From: Chara braunii
Taxonomy: Eukaryota > Streptophyta > Charophyceae > Charales > Characeae
DNA: 37,666 bases
Direction of reading: 5' to 3'
Assembly: GCA_003427395.1 (NCBI GenBank)
Contig: BFEA01000469.1
Coordinates: 423,277 to 460,942, forward strand
Below the pieces are notes generated by a model. That model was not told the DNA's origin. It worked only from the letters and a program-made list of their open reading frames with translations, and did no database searches. Numbering within the stretch: position 1 is the stretch's first letter; every line of letters starts with the position of its first letter. Of the stretch, positions 1 to 10,559 are shown one piece after another. Made by a program: the position numbers and the translations under genes.

Positions 1-720
1 GGGCGGGCGAGGGAGTGAGCGGCAGGCGGGTCAGTCGAGTAAGCGCTCGTTCGTCCAGTCTTGGACGGCCAGCGGGCGCGGGCGTCGCAGGAGAGAGGGA
101 ATTGCGAGGGCTGCGCTTTCCCACCCAGGCAAAAACGACGTGTGCAGTGTCGAGGCTCTACGAGAGGCGAAAGCCGAGCGAACGGCGTTTGCCAGAGAGG
201 AGGGCCCGGCCACTCGCCTATAGCGTCGTCCGCCGCTGTAGAGCGGCGGTAGAGGCGCCGCGGATTGCCAGTGTCGCAGTCGACCAGCCAGCGAGAGCAA
301 GCCAGCCCCGCCAGCAGCAGCCAACCAGCTGTAGACTCGAGTAGACCAGACGCAACGCAGGGGCAGAACCCACAGCGAGGCGACAGGCACACAGCTAAGC
401 TTGCCAGCCTCAGCGGAAGGGGCAGACGGGGGGTAGGGGGGAGGGTAAGACGGGGACGGTAGGACTGAGTTGGCGAGTGGGCGGGGAGGAGGAGAGCACG
501 ACGGGGGGATGGGTGCTACCTGAACCCGCCCGTAGGAGTTCCGCTGTCCCCGCCGCGCCGCGCTTCCGCGGCGACGGTCCAGCAGCAGCACCCGCTACGA
601 AGCGCGACTCGCCTGCCGCGGATTTCCACTATCCTGAGGGCGTCGGCCATTTCTGGCCGTTGGGTCGGCCCCGACTGTCACGGGTGTCAAAATTGGCGCA
701 TTAGGAGGAGCGACATTTTA
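1..720. other. GC-rich block, no recognisable gene
   Basis: The first ~700 bases are strongly GC- and CpG-rich, then composition drops abruptly near 715. Open frames of 186 codons (minus) and 109 codons (plus) overlap each other and are rich in Arg, Ser, Pro and Ala, as expected from GC-rich DNA without stops. I recognise no domain. It could be a promoter or CpG-island-like block or the edge of a repeat that continues outside the window. Confidence 0.3.
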
Positions 721-1337
721 AAAATTTGGTTGGTCAATTCGCCCTGACGCGCTGCGCGAATCTGTTCCCGCGCTCAGATCTTGCCGCAGCGCAACGCCAC
801 CCTCGTTGGATGATTGTCCCTTCTACACCGAGTATCTCCCGCTTCTCACGGCGGAGCTGCGCGCAGCAGCCCCTCGTGCCCCCTCCTCTGCGGGCTGAGG
901 TACGTTGGTCTGCAGGCCAGGGTACGTTACGTTGGCCTCTCTGCCGTCTACCCACGAATTCAAGGCACACCTCCACAAGAAAAGAAAGACAATCAACCAT
1001 AACGTCTTTTACCGAAAAGGAAGGGCACTATTCAATATTCGAATCCTATGCATCTATCTAGGGCCATCTTTGTCATTCCCGGAAACGATTTGTTCATTTA
1101 GAGCATGGTCCTCATAGCATCCCAATATGGGGGCTGGCAATCTTTTTGAGTTGGCCTCGTCCCACCTCGTAACCCTCTGTTTTGCTTTGAGTATTGCACA
1201 GGTCTAGTCCAAATAAAATAGAGAATAGAGAATTTTTGTACCCTTGATGATGCAAGATCGAATAGGAGAGTCGCGGAGTTGGGGACCACAGGCCCACACA
1301 CCGTGGGAAGATCGAGGGTGGGCGGGACTGCTTCGCC
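721..1337. other. Unclassified flank before the retroelement
   Basis: Mixed composition with no convincing ORF, RNA gene or internal repeat. It abuts the terminal repeat that begins near 1338. Confidence 0.3.
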
Positions 1338-1937
1338 AGAATTGGCGAAGGAGAAATGACTCTCCTCAGACCAGCTGACGGAAGTGACTGTGTGACTGCA
1401 GATTCGCGTACGCGCTGACGGCGGCTGGCGGACGGTCAACCGAGGGAGGTTCAAGGGAAGTCCAGCAGATTCAGCAAGTTTTGCAACCTGCCTCCACTGC
1501 GGCACTGCCTGTAACTTATACCGTCGCGGGCGGTGGGAGTAGTGCCATCCAGGCCGGCGATGTCTAGATGCATCCCGGATAAGTTCCTTGGTCCTTGGTC
1601 CTGATCCAGTTGTCTCACAGTCGTAGGTCTCAAAAATCCGATCGTGGTCAACCTAAAGTTGTGGTCCTTGATCCTGATCCGAATGCCCCGCAGTCCTTGG
1701 TCTCAGTCCGAACTCCAACCGAGTGTCGTGAATAATGTTGATACCTTGGTCCAGAAACATCATCGATAGTATTGAGTGGAGGACGTGAACCGTAGATCTT
1801 GAGAATGTGCGGATGCGAAGAAGTGTTGTCGAGTAGTAGAGTGAAAGGAAACGATTCTGTTACCGAAACGACTCAGTAACCGCTGGTGGTGACCGAGGTA
1901 AGGAAAGCCCAATTGTGACAAGTGGTAGGACAATTGC
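1338..1937 (-). repeat. Terminal direct repeat, left copy (3' end of the minus-strand element)
   Basis: Matches 6605-7206 in the same orientation from GAAGGAGAAATGACTCTCCT to GGTAGGACAATTGC, roughly 90 percent identical by eye. It contains short repeats of a TGGTCCTTGGTCCTGATCC-like word and a minus-strand 66-codon ORF (1451-1651) also present in the other copy. Function as promoter or terminator is inferred from position only. Confidence 0.85.
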
Positions 1938-1939
1938 TG

Positions 1940-2050
1940 CACAGGGATAAATCTTGACGTTAACGGGAGTAATCTTGACGTTAACGGGAGAAATTGGTGA
2001 TTGTTATACAGTATGTCATAAATAAAATCTTGATGTTAATGGGAGTAACG
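1940..2050. repeat. Short tandem repeat beside the left terminal repeat
   Basis: The word ATCTTGACGTTAACGGGAG occurs twice head to tail (from about 1951 and 1972). A diverged third copy, ATCTTGATGTTAATGGGAG, starts near 2027. It lies just inside the element next to the terminal repeat, where a polypurine tract or internal split repeat would be expected. No role can be assigned. Confidence 0.6.
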
Positions 2051-2779
2051 GAATCCGAGGCATACAGGGATGCTACAATTTTTCTTTATTTATGAAAGAG
2101 TTGACAGCGGTGCGGAAAGAGATTGCGTTTACAGTTTTCGGAAATCAACATAGAGAAGAGGACGGTGGGACCGGGATATACAAAAATTGATCGCCAAGGT
2201 GGAAGATTTTTGATAAGGTTTGCGCGAGCCTATAGAGGGGGGGAACACATTTTTAGGAATTCTGGGTGATTTGATAGTTCCTTATGAACGGATAGGGCAG
2301 TATGTGAGAAGTGGTTATTTGTTCCGAGATCGTATTGGCGGTGGTGCATTAGGTGGTAGTGGATTCAATAAGCGGATTGAGAAGTGGTTTTGGGACGTGG
2401 GGGTGTTTCAAGGGGAGACGGGGCACGGTTTCCGACTAGGCGGAGTTCAAACTGGTATAGAGGAAGGATGGAGTTCGAGAGAGATGATGCACCAGGGTAC
2501 TGGGAAGCGTGTGGGAACTTTTATGCGGTATAGATATGGAATAAAACGAGGTTGGAAGAAGAAGGGTTGAAATTAAGTTTGAAATAAGAAAGCATTCATA
2601 CCAGATAAGGTGGGATTGGAGCAGGAAGGATAGACTCTTGGACTAGGAATGTAGGAAAATGGATATTGGGGAATTCTGAATTTCCAAAGTATGTTTTGTT
2701 GTTAAAGTCTAGGGAACCATGTAGGCTTAGGAGAGTTGGGCACGATAAGGAGATAAAGAGCAGGGGAGAGCTCTGTACA
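2051..2779 (-). other. Degenerate 3' internal region of the retroelement
   Basis: On the minus strand this follows the pol relic. Frames are proline- and serine-rich with stops. I looked for tyrosine-recombinase signatures (Arg...His-x-x-Arg...Tyr) and integrase motifs and saw none. The plus-strand 116-codon frame at 2220-2570 is judged chance. Confidence 0.35.
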
Positions 2780-4195
2780 AGATAAGATCACATTAATGAG
2801 TGGTGCGATGGAAAAAAATCATATGTATGGTTTGCTTGGAAGGGTGTTCCAATCGAGGGGGAGTGCTTCGATGTTTAGAGCGTGCCTTGAACATGTTCTG
2901 GAGATAAATGTAGAACAAACGTGGTGATCATCAGAAACGGAAAGGTCGATTGTCATAAAGTTTTGTTCTGCAAAGATATATTTCAGGACATGCGATAAAA
3001 TACCCCAATCCGAGTTATCCTCTATTTTTGATATATGGTCGGCGTATCGGTTAAGTTCGCGGGGAACCCAGATAGGGTGGAGGGAGGTATCGCATGTGAT
3101 TAAAATGAAGGCAGTATTTATGAGTCATGGGTTGAAAACCGGATCCGATGAGCGAATGTTGGGAAGTAAGAAAGAGGTTGCTTGACTGTCGAGGTGAAGT
3201 CTAATTAAGGTTGATAGCAATAGGTCCTTGTGATTGAGAAAAGGAAGATGAAGGTTTGAAGGACTGCATACAATTCACAGTGGGTAGAGGATAAGTCAAG
3301 GAGTTCGATAGGGAGACATTCATTAAAAATAATTTCTTTATTGAGAAGGGTTTTAATAATTGCTTCAATTTGCGAGGACGAAGCGTCTGTTGCGATGAAG
3401 AGGGTGGTCTTTCTAACAGTCCAAAGATTGTCTGGAAGAGAAGGTAGATGATGAAGTCACCAGGTTAGGTCTAGAGTAAGATTGTTTGAGATTGAGGTGA
3501 TGGAATCTCGATTTTCTAGTGAGATGAAATCATAGAGAGATGATAGGAATAGTGGGGCCGGAATGAAAGTTTTGGAGAGTGAGGTAGCTTTCCTGCGACT
3601 CTTGCAAGTGATCGACTTAAAATTGATTCAGATAAAAATTGGTTGATGAGTTTAGCGATATTTCGGGTCTTATCATCTGAAACTTTAATTTTTTTGTTGT
3701 GCTAATCTAGAACGAATCATAGATATTTGATGGATTGAGACAGAAGAAAGGAGCACTTGTTGATACTAAGAAAAAAACCTAAGTTGTGGAGGAAAGCGAC
3801 ATAGTTGAAAGTTTGTCAGATAAAGGAAGGGATGAAGGAGTTTGCTAGAGCAATGTCATCAATATAGGAGGAGATAAGGATGTTGCGAATTATAAGTTCA
3901 GTCATTAGTGGAAGTGAGGAAAGGAGAGGAAAAAATTGACAAATCTGACGTCTAGAAGGAATCTTGTTTTAGAAGAATTCTCAATAGCGAACACCGGGTT
4001 GACGATAATTGGGGAGGGAGAATGCTCTATAACCCGGGAAACAAGAAGTGGAGCGACAGAGGAAGTAATGAAGTCTTGGTGATGAGGAAGGAGGTTGTGA
4101 TTAGAAATGGTTGTTGGAGGTGAAAATTTGAGTTTGAGAATATGCTTGAATTGAGAAGCAGAATAAACAGCTTTTAGCATGTGGCGGACCTCCAC
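2780..4195 (-). pseudogene. Reverse transcriptase-RNase H relic of the retroelement
   Basis: This would have encoded the polymerase of the 1338-7206 element. The first segment (4195-3905, 96 codons) has the RT fingers motif, NPVFAIENSSKTRFLLDVRF followed by VN, like the family pattern of a P-x-x-V-x-K core then LDLRxxN. About 25 codons later the YIDD catalytic box appears (3855-3866), in another frame, with NLGFFLSINKCSFLLSQSIK after it. RNase H follows with IATDAS (3379-3396), HLDSQAT, and WVPRELNRYADHIS (about 3037-3070), then a DIRS/Ngaro-like tail to ~2790. Intact relatives have roughly 110 residues between the LN motif and YxDD, so about 85 codons including the first catalytic Asp are missing. 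At least four in-frame stops occur after YIDD. RT identity is secure; the DIRS/Ngaro affiliation is moderate. Confidence 0.8.
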
Positions 4196-4224
4196 CTTCT
4201 TGAGGGTGGGGGAGTGAGTAGTGC

Positions 4225-6390
4225 CTACAAAGTTACGTCTGACTCCATGCTTGATTCATTCAAGAACAGAGTGGGAAAAATGTCGGGAGGGGGAAGAGAG
4301 GAGAAAATTCCAGTTGGAGAAAGAGGATGAAGTGGAGGCTGTAAAAAAGTGTTATGGAAGATGGAGCCAAGAGGGGGGTTCCTGAAAATCGAAGATCGCT
4401 TTGCGGAGGTCTGAAGTGGACGGAGGTGAGGCGAGGTTTCGGAGGATTGCTGACACGGAAGGTATGGTAATGGACGAGCAAATGCTAAGAGAGGGTTGTT
4501 GACGGATTCTGATTTTGCCAAGCTGGAGTCGACATGAAACTTTTTGGATGCGTTGTTGTAATCATATCCTTTGTTGTCGTCCTCATAGTGTTTGCGTGAA
4601 GCGGAATGCTTGTTTTCTTGATTGGAGGATTCACCATTTTTCTTGTAGGTGGATTTGCCTTCAGGGTCTCCTTGATTCGCGCTGCAAAATATAAGAGTAA
4701 GATAAGTGAGGGTGTCCATAACGCAAATGACGTGGACCTTTTAGGCAGTCCAGGGCAAGTAAAAAACTCGTCGGGCACTACCCTTGCTTACCTTGCTTCC
4801 ATTTGGCGAGCCTGGTTGAGGTAGTAGTTGAATTCAACTTCAATGAGCGGTAGAGCTTCCTCCATTCCTTCGCAGGCAACCTTGTTCAAGAGGGTATTTG
4901 TTTCCTTGGGTATCCGTTTTTCCATGGAGTCTTTGGCAATAGACGCAACATGTGAGACGAAATCCAAGGCGAAGGTCTCTCTATATGGGTAGCAAGAGTA
5001 GTTGAGGTCGACTGCCTTAAATTTGACGCGGGATTGAATCTGCCAAAGATAGCAAGGATTGAAAAAAACTTTATTCCAAGTTTTTAATTCATAGTAGGAT
5101 GAAGGCGATTCGGGGAGCATCTTTTGAGAGATCTCGTGCATGTCAGAAGTTATATTGGAGTAGAGTTTGTTAAGAGTCTGGTTTTCCTCCTCCCTTCTAA
5201 GAAACTCGTTATGGTCGCTTTCAGATTTTTGAATAAGTTGAGTTATGAGTTGATCGAAGAGCGTCATGAGATCTGATTGTGGGGAGGAGGAGGAGGAATT
5301 CTGATGCATGGGAAACATTTGAGGGTGGAGGACTGGTTGGAGATTACAGGATAAAGGAGAAGGTGCTCTAGGGTACTGGGAAAGGGGATTGAAGTCTGGA
5401 GGGTGCCGTAAATGTCGCCTATGATCAGGCTGAACCAAGGTTCCGACCCTGTGGAAATGACCGCATGCAGGAAGAGGTGGTTGAAGTCTGTTTGACGAGT
5501 TCTGCGAAGAAACCCTTAAAGAAACATGCAAGTGGCGTAATGAAGCCTGGAGAGAGCGCTAGAGAGGAGAGATGTTCGGTGATGCTTCGTTGTAACCCAG
5601 AACCTGAAGGACAGTCTCCTTGGAGAGGCTGGACAAAGGACGAAGCAGTAGAAAGGAACTCGAAGATTATGCGCCCGTTCCTCCTTGAAGATGGCGAGAT
5701 CCAACTTGGCGCGATCCTGCTCCTCAGGCATCAGAAAGGGGAGGTGCCTTGAGCCAATGAAGATGAGGGAGGCGATCAGAATAGAGAAAAAAGAGTGGGA
5801 AAGGAGTTCAATTGCTTTCTTTCTTTTCAGAAAGAAGAAAGATTGGTCATTGTTGCGAAATAAGACAAGGGTGGCATTATGAGCGAACTCGAGGAGGTCG
5901 TTGACTTCGAGGGATGAGCCAAACCTTTCCTGGATCAGCCTGCCCTGCAATTGGATGAAGGATCTTGGTAAGAGAAGGGGAAGAGCAAAGAGGTGGAGGG
6001 GAAGGAGAGAGGAAGTGGGTCAAGGACAAAGATGTGGTGGAGACAGTTGTGTGCATGGATGGGGGAAGAGGCAGAGTGGTTGACCAAAGGGGTGATTAAG
6101 TGAGTGAACTCCGTTATTAGTCTTTCGTCCGAGATGATTGAGTCATTTTTGGCTTTGAGACTTGAGGAACAAAAGGATTTGGGGAAAATGTCGAAGATTG
6201 GAGAGTTGTCCTTAACGGGTTGGAAGGTAGAAGGTGGAGAGTTGAGACATGAGCATTCAAAGAGAGTTAAGGAGCGAGTGAAAGAGTTAGGGATGACAAA
6301 AAGAGGAGAGGTCTGTGGTCTGTCACCAAGTCGTGTGATCAACATATTAATTGCTATGAACTTACTTAGAGGAGGAGAGAGACGAAGGAC
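4225..6390 (-). pseudogene. Gag-like region, broken into several frames
   Basis: Four minus-strand open segments lie end to end with frame changes at the joins: within 6555-5935, then 5950-5516, 5531-4788 and 4719-4225. The segment near 5900-5780 reads NDLLEFAHNATLVLF then a run of basic residues with KKAIELL. That resembles the helical nucleocapsid-like region (LLGNA...RRK...L) found in the first ORF of many DIRS-type elements. The 247-codon segment 5531-4788 is Ser/Pro/Gln-rich at the start and then more globular, with no zinc knuckle seen. Overlaps of only 15 bases at 5935-5950 and 5516-5531 suggest one ancestral ORF split by indels. Assignment rests on position upstream of RT and one weak motif. 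Confidence 0.5.
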
Positions 6391-6424
6391 AAACCTCTGA
6401 CCGAAGACTGACACCGACGGTGGA

Positions 6425-6570
6425 GGACAGAAACTGACCGGAGGATGACTTGCACAAAGTGACCGGAGGACGACTTGCACGAACCGACCAGAGGACGACT
6501 TGCACAAACTGCCCAGAGGACGACTTGCACGAACTGACCGTGGTGTGATTTGCACGACTTGTTGGGAGAT
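6425..6570. repeat. Minisatellite, ~30 bp unit, about five copies
   Basis: Successive variants of GGACGACTTGCACGAACTGA repeat at ~30 bp steps. Because the unit is near a multiple of three, the minus strand reads as repeating KSSSGQFVQVV-like peptides. It sits just inside the 5' terminal repeat of the minus-strand retroelement, in the leader position. Confidence 0.8.
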
Positions 6571-6604
6571 GGAGGTCCCGAAGGTTGGGAGAAAAACAAC
6601 CCCA

Positions 6605-7206
6605 AGCCAAAATTAGTGAAGGAGAAATGACTCTCCTCGGACCAGCTGACGGAAGTGACTGTGTGACTGCAGATTCACGTACGTGCTGACTGCTGCAGGC
6701 GGACGATCACGCGAGGGAGGTTCAAGGGAAGTCCAGCAGATTTAGCAAGTTTCGCAACCTGCCTCCACTACGGCACTGCCGGTAACTTATATTGTCACGG
6801 GCGGTGGGAGTAGTGCCATCCAGGTCGGCGACGTCCAGATGCATCCCAGGTAAGTTCCTTGGTCCTTGGTCATGATCCAACTGTCTCACTGTAGTACGTC
6901 CCCAAAATCCAATCGTGGTCAACCTGAAGTCGTGGTCCTTTATCCTGATCTGAATGCCCCGTAGTCCTTGGTCTTAGTCCGAATTCCAACCGAGTGTCAT
7001 GAATAATGTTGATCCTTCGTCCAGATACACCGTCATTAGTATTGAGTGGAGGACGTGAACCGTAGATCTTGAGAATATGTGGATGCGAAGAACTGTTGCC
7101 GAGTAGTAGAGTGAAAGTAAACAATTTTGTTACCGAAACGACTCGGTAACCGCTGGTGGTGACCGAGGTAAGGAAAGGCCAACTGTGATGAGTGGTAGGA
7201 CAATTG
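6605..7206 (-). repeat. Terminal direct repeat, right copy (5' end of the minus-strand element)
   Basis: Direct copy of 1338-1937. Homology ends at GGTAGGACAATTGC, beyond which the two flanks differ. It carries the same minus-strand 66-codon ORF at 6722-6922, starting MTTIGF and ending LLNLLDFP as in the left copy. Confidence 0.85.
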
Positions 7207-7430
7207 CGTTTCGCTGTGAGTACACCGCCCAATTAACTGCGATGATGCATCGAGGTCGACCAAAAAAAGGTTGGTGGTGACTCGTTGGCTTGCCAAAAAT
7301 AGTTGTCATTTAGGGGAAGACAAAAGTGTCAATCAGATCAAAAGGAGAGATGGTTAACGACCTTGTAAATATTCAATAAATTTTAAAAGAAGATTTTGTG
7401 CATAGGTAGTACTAATACTTAGTCGTTTTT
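7207..7430. other. Unclassified spacer
   Basis: Short unassigned stretch between the retroelement and the first satellite array; nothing recognised. Confidence 0.3.
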
Positions 7431-9691
7431 TTAAGGTTCCTCGTCCTGCTAGCCCTCCCCAAATCTTCGCCAAAGATTACACTTATTTTTCTTCTTTTTC
7501 TTCTTTGGGAACTTAGCCGTTTTTCAGGGTATATCACCTTCTAACCCTCCACAAGTCTTCGCCTAAGATTACACTTATTTTTATTTTTTTTCTTCTTTGG
7601 GAACTTAGTCATTTTTTAGAATACCACACCTGCTAACCCTCCACATGTCTCCGCCGAAGATTACACTTATTTTTCTAATTTTACTTCTTTGGGAACGTAG
7701 CCGTTTTTTAGGATACCTCTGCTAACCCTCCACATGTCTTCGTTGAAGATTACACTTATTTTTCTTTTTTTTTTTCTTTGGGAACTTAGCCCTTTTTTTT
7801 TGGGTTCCTCCTCCTGCTAGCCCTCCTCAAATCTTCATCGAAGATTACACCTATTTTTCTTATTTTTCCTCTGGGGGAACTTATCTGATTTTCAGGGTAT
7901 CTCACCAGCTAACTCTCCACAAGTCTTCGCCTAAGATTACACTTTTTTTTTTTTTTTTTTTTTTTCTTTCGGAACTTAGTCGTTTTTTAGAATACCTCAC
8001 CTGCTAACACTCCACATGTCTTCGTCGAAGATTACACTTATTTTTTTTCTTTTACTTCTTTGGGAACGTAGCCGTTTCTTATGATACCTCACCTTCTAAC
8101 CCTTCAAATGTCTTCGCCAAAGATTACACTTATTTTTCTTTTTTTTCTTCTTTGAAAACTTTGCCATTTTTTACGATACCTCACCTGCCAACCCTCCTCA
8201 AGTCTTCGGCGAAGATTACACTTATCGTTCTCAAAAACTTATTTGGGAACTTAGCCGTTTTTTATGACACCTCACCTGCTAACTCTCCACATGTCTTCGC
8301 TGAAGATTACACTTATTTTTCTTATTTTTCTTTTTTGGGAACTTAGCCGTTTTTTAAGGTTTCTTGTCTTGCTAACCCTCCCAAAATCTTCGCCGAAGAT
8401 TACACTTATTTTTCTTTTTTTTCTTCTCTAAGAACTTAGTCATTTTTTAGGGTACCTCACCGACTAACGTTCCTCAAGTCTTCGCCGAAGATTACACTTA
8501 TTTTTCTTCTTTTTGTTCTTTGGAAACTTAGCCATTTTTAAAGGTTCCTCGTCCTACTAACCCGCCCCAAGTCTTCCCCGAAGATTACACTTATTTTTTT
8601 TTTTTTATTCTTTGGGAATTGAACCATTTTTTAGGGTACCTCACCTACTAACGCTTCTCAAGTCTTCGTCGAAGATTACACATATTTTTTATTATTTTTC
8701 TTCTTTGATAACTTAGTTGTTTTTCAGGGTTCCTCGTCCTGCTAACACTCCCCAAGTCTTCGCTGAATGTCACAGTTATTTTTCTTATTTATCTTCTTTG
8801 AAAACTTAGCCGATTTTTAGGGTTCCTCGTCCTGCTAACCCTCCCCGAGTCTTCGCCGACGATTACACTTATTTTTCTTATTTTTTTAATTTGGTAACTT
8901 AGCCATTTTTTATGGTACCTCACCCACTAACGCTCCCCAATTCTTCACTGGAGATTACACTCATTTTTTTTTTTTCTTCTTTCGGAACTTAGTTGTTTTT
9001 CAGGGTATCTCACATGCTAAACCTCCCGAAGTCTTCGACGAAGATTACACTTATTTTTCTTCTTTGTGAACTAAGTCGTTTTTTAGGGTTCCACGTCCTG
9101 CTAACCCTCCCCAAATCTTCGCCAAAGATTACACTTATTTTTCCTCTTTTTCTTATTTGGGAACTTAGCCGTTTTTTAGGGTTCCTCGTCCTGCTAACGC
9201 TCCCCAAGTCTTCGTCGAAGATTACAATTATTTTTCTTTTTCTTCTTCTTTGAAAACTTAAGCGTTTTTTAGGGTTCTTCGTCCTGCTAACCCTTTCCAA
9301 ATCTTCGCCGAAGATTACACTTATTTCTCTTCTTTTTCTTCATTAGGGACTTAATCATTTTTTAGGGCTCCTCGTCTGGCTAACGCTCCCCAAGTCTTCG
9401 CCGAAGATTACACTTTTTTTTTTTTTTTTTTTTTTTTTCGAAACTTGGCCATTTTTTAGGGTTCGTCGTCCTGCTAACCCTCCCCTAGTCTTCGGTGAAT
9501 ATTACACTCACTGTTCTTCTTTTTCTTCTTCAAGAACTGAACCGTTTTTTAAGGTACCTCACCCGCTAACGGTCCTGAAGTCTTCGCCGAAGATTACACT
9601 TATTTTTCTTTTTTTTCTTCTTTGGGAACTTTGTCGTTTTTCAGGGTATTTCACCTGCTAACCCTCCCCAAGTCTTCGCCGGAGATTACAC
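7431..9691. repeat. Satellite array 1 (~93 bp unit, about 24 copies)
   Basis: Head-to-tail copies of one unit recur at 90-95 bp. Landmarks in order are GGGAACTTAGCCGTTTTTTAG, CTCGTCCTGCTAACCCTCC, CAAGTCTTCGCCGAAGATTAC and a T-rich stretch. The centre holds a perfect 13-base palindrome, TCTTCGCCGAAGA. Most length variation is in the T-runs (one near 7941, another near 9414). Open frames on both strands are repeats of the unit translation, not genes. The array stops inside a unit, after GATTACAC. Confidence 0.95.
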
Positions 9692-9693
9692 TG

Positions 9694-9728
9694 TCGGGAC
9701 AGAAACCCATGGGAGGGTTTCTGCCCGA
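9694..9728. repeat. Hairpin at the left edge of the insert
   Basis: TCGGG (9694-9698) and CAGAAACCC (9700-9708) pair with GGGTTTCTG (9715-9723) and CCCGA (9724-9728). This makes 14 pairs interrupted by a single bulged A, with a 6-base loop, two bases inside the insert boundary. Confidence 0.8.
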
Positions 9729-9839
9729 GTTTGTCAAGGTCAATCGCTGTCCGATTTTTTTATGGGATTGATGAACTGGATGAGATTGACGTTGCCAAAA
9801 GTTGTTCAGACCAACCCTATAACTGAGAAACCTAAAGCC

Positions 9840-10000
9840 TGACGTCGTTGATGTATGACGTCGTTGACATGTGACGACAACGGCGTCCGTTCGAGACAGC
9901 GGGAGTCGGCGGTATGGCCTGTCGTCCGCGGGTCTCGACATGGCCGCAGGGGTGCGCGGTCGTAGAAAGTCTGAGACTAGACTTATTCTACCTAAAAGAT
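9840..10000. other. Insert segment with repeated TGACGTCGTTGA words
   Basis: TGACGTCGTTGA occurs twice about 16 bases apart (near 9841 and 9857), followed by TGACGAC. The word contains a CRE-like TGACGT core. No gene is seen. Confidence 0.3.
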
Positions 10001-10500
10001 GTCGCGCGGCTTAGCAGCCGCGCGATTCAGGGCCTAAGTAGGCTAAAAAGGAGGGATGCGCAGGGTATAGGGCTACGGTGCAAGAGGAATAGCAAGTTTT
10101 TTTTTCTTTTTTTCTGGGCCGCCGGGTTAACCTCGAGCCACGGTGAGGCCAGCAGGCCTATACCGAGGCCTACCCCATGGGCGGGCCCGGAGTGGTGGAT
10201 GGGCAGCCATCCATAGGGAAGAAGCGGGCAGGAAAGCCTGCAGGGTCACGGTATGGGGGAAACCTGACTGGGCGAGCTCTTCACAAAGGCGAGTTGCTCC
10301 TGTCATTATCATGATAGGAGTTAGCCCAGTAGGTTATCGCAGAGGACTCTTACCTATCTGGTACCGGGATCAAACTTGGCTGCAAGCATCTTACCGGGCT
10401 AGCTCCTTTGGGAGCAGCCCAAGGCAGTTGGGCGCGGCCAATCTCGGTCGCATGATCCTCAAGATCGCGCGGCTGAGATCTGCCGCGCCCAGATCAAAGT
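10001..10500. repeat. Cluster of perfect hairpins
   Basis: Checked stems: CGCGCGGC/GCCGCGCG (10003-10010 and 10017-10024); TGGATGG/CCATCCA (10196-10202 and 10207-10213); CTCCTGTCAT/ATGATAGGAG (10297-10306 and 10311-10320, one G-T pair); GGGCT+GCTCC with GGAGC+AGCCC (10396-10420, one bulged A); GCGCGGC/GCCGCGC (10467-10473 and 10482-10488). Loops are 4-8 bases. Confidence 0.75.
10362..10415 (-). ncRNA. tRNA-like fragment (3' half), probable relic
   Basis: On the minus strand, AAGTTTGATCCC matches the TPsiC arm/B-box consensus (GGTTCGATCCC) and is preceded by an anticodon-arm-like stretch. The 5' half is not convincing because this DNA also forms the 10396-10420 hairpin. It could be the head of a tRNA-derived SINE or coincidence. 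Confidence 0.25.
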
Positions 10501-10559
10501 GGCCCCTGCGCAAGGATGACACATATAAATCGAGAAAAGGCCAAAATTTTCCCTTTTTT

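Larger units (their letters stand above)
1338..7206 (-). mobile_element. Degenerate retroelement with direct terminal repeats (tyrosine-recombinase/DIRS-Ngaro-like pol)
   Basis: A ~5.9 kb unit bounded by two ~600 bp direct repeats (1338-1937 and 6605-7206). The coding sense is minus, so the 5' end is at 7206. In order on the minus strand it shows a short minisatellite, gag-like fragments (about 6390-4225) and an RT-RNase H relic (about 4195-2780). The run after RNase H (LPLDWNTLPSKPYI, then a hydrophobic stretch and LYLLIVPNSPKPTWFPRL) is the kind of tail seen in DIRS/Ngaro-type pol proteins. No integrase, chromodomain or clear tyrosine recombinase was found in the remaining ~800 bases. Several stops and frame changes make it non-functional. 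Repeat termini do not read TG...CA and no convincing target duplication is visible, so a classical LTR element is not proven. Confidence 0.75.

Noticed and set aside
2220-2570. 116-codon plus-strand frame
   Set aside because: Antisense to the retroelement's 3' internal region, Gly/Arg-rich, no recognisable motif.
8993-9300. Frames on both strands through the satellite
   Set aside because: Result from a unit length that is a multiple of three; indels in T-runs break them repeatedly.
7431-9691. CRISPR-like regularly spaced repeats
   Set aside because: The whole ~93 bp unit repeats head to tail with no unique spacers, so it is a satellite; the context is also eukaryotic.
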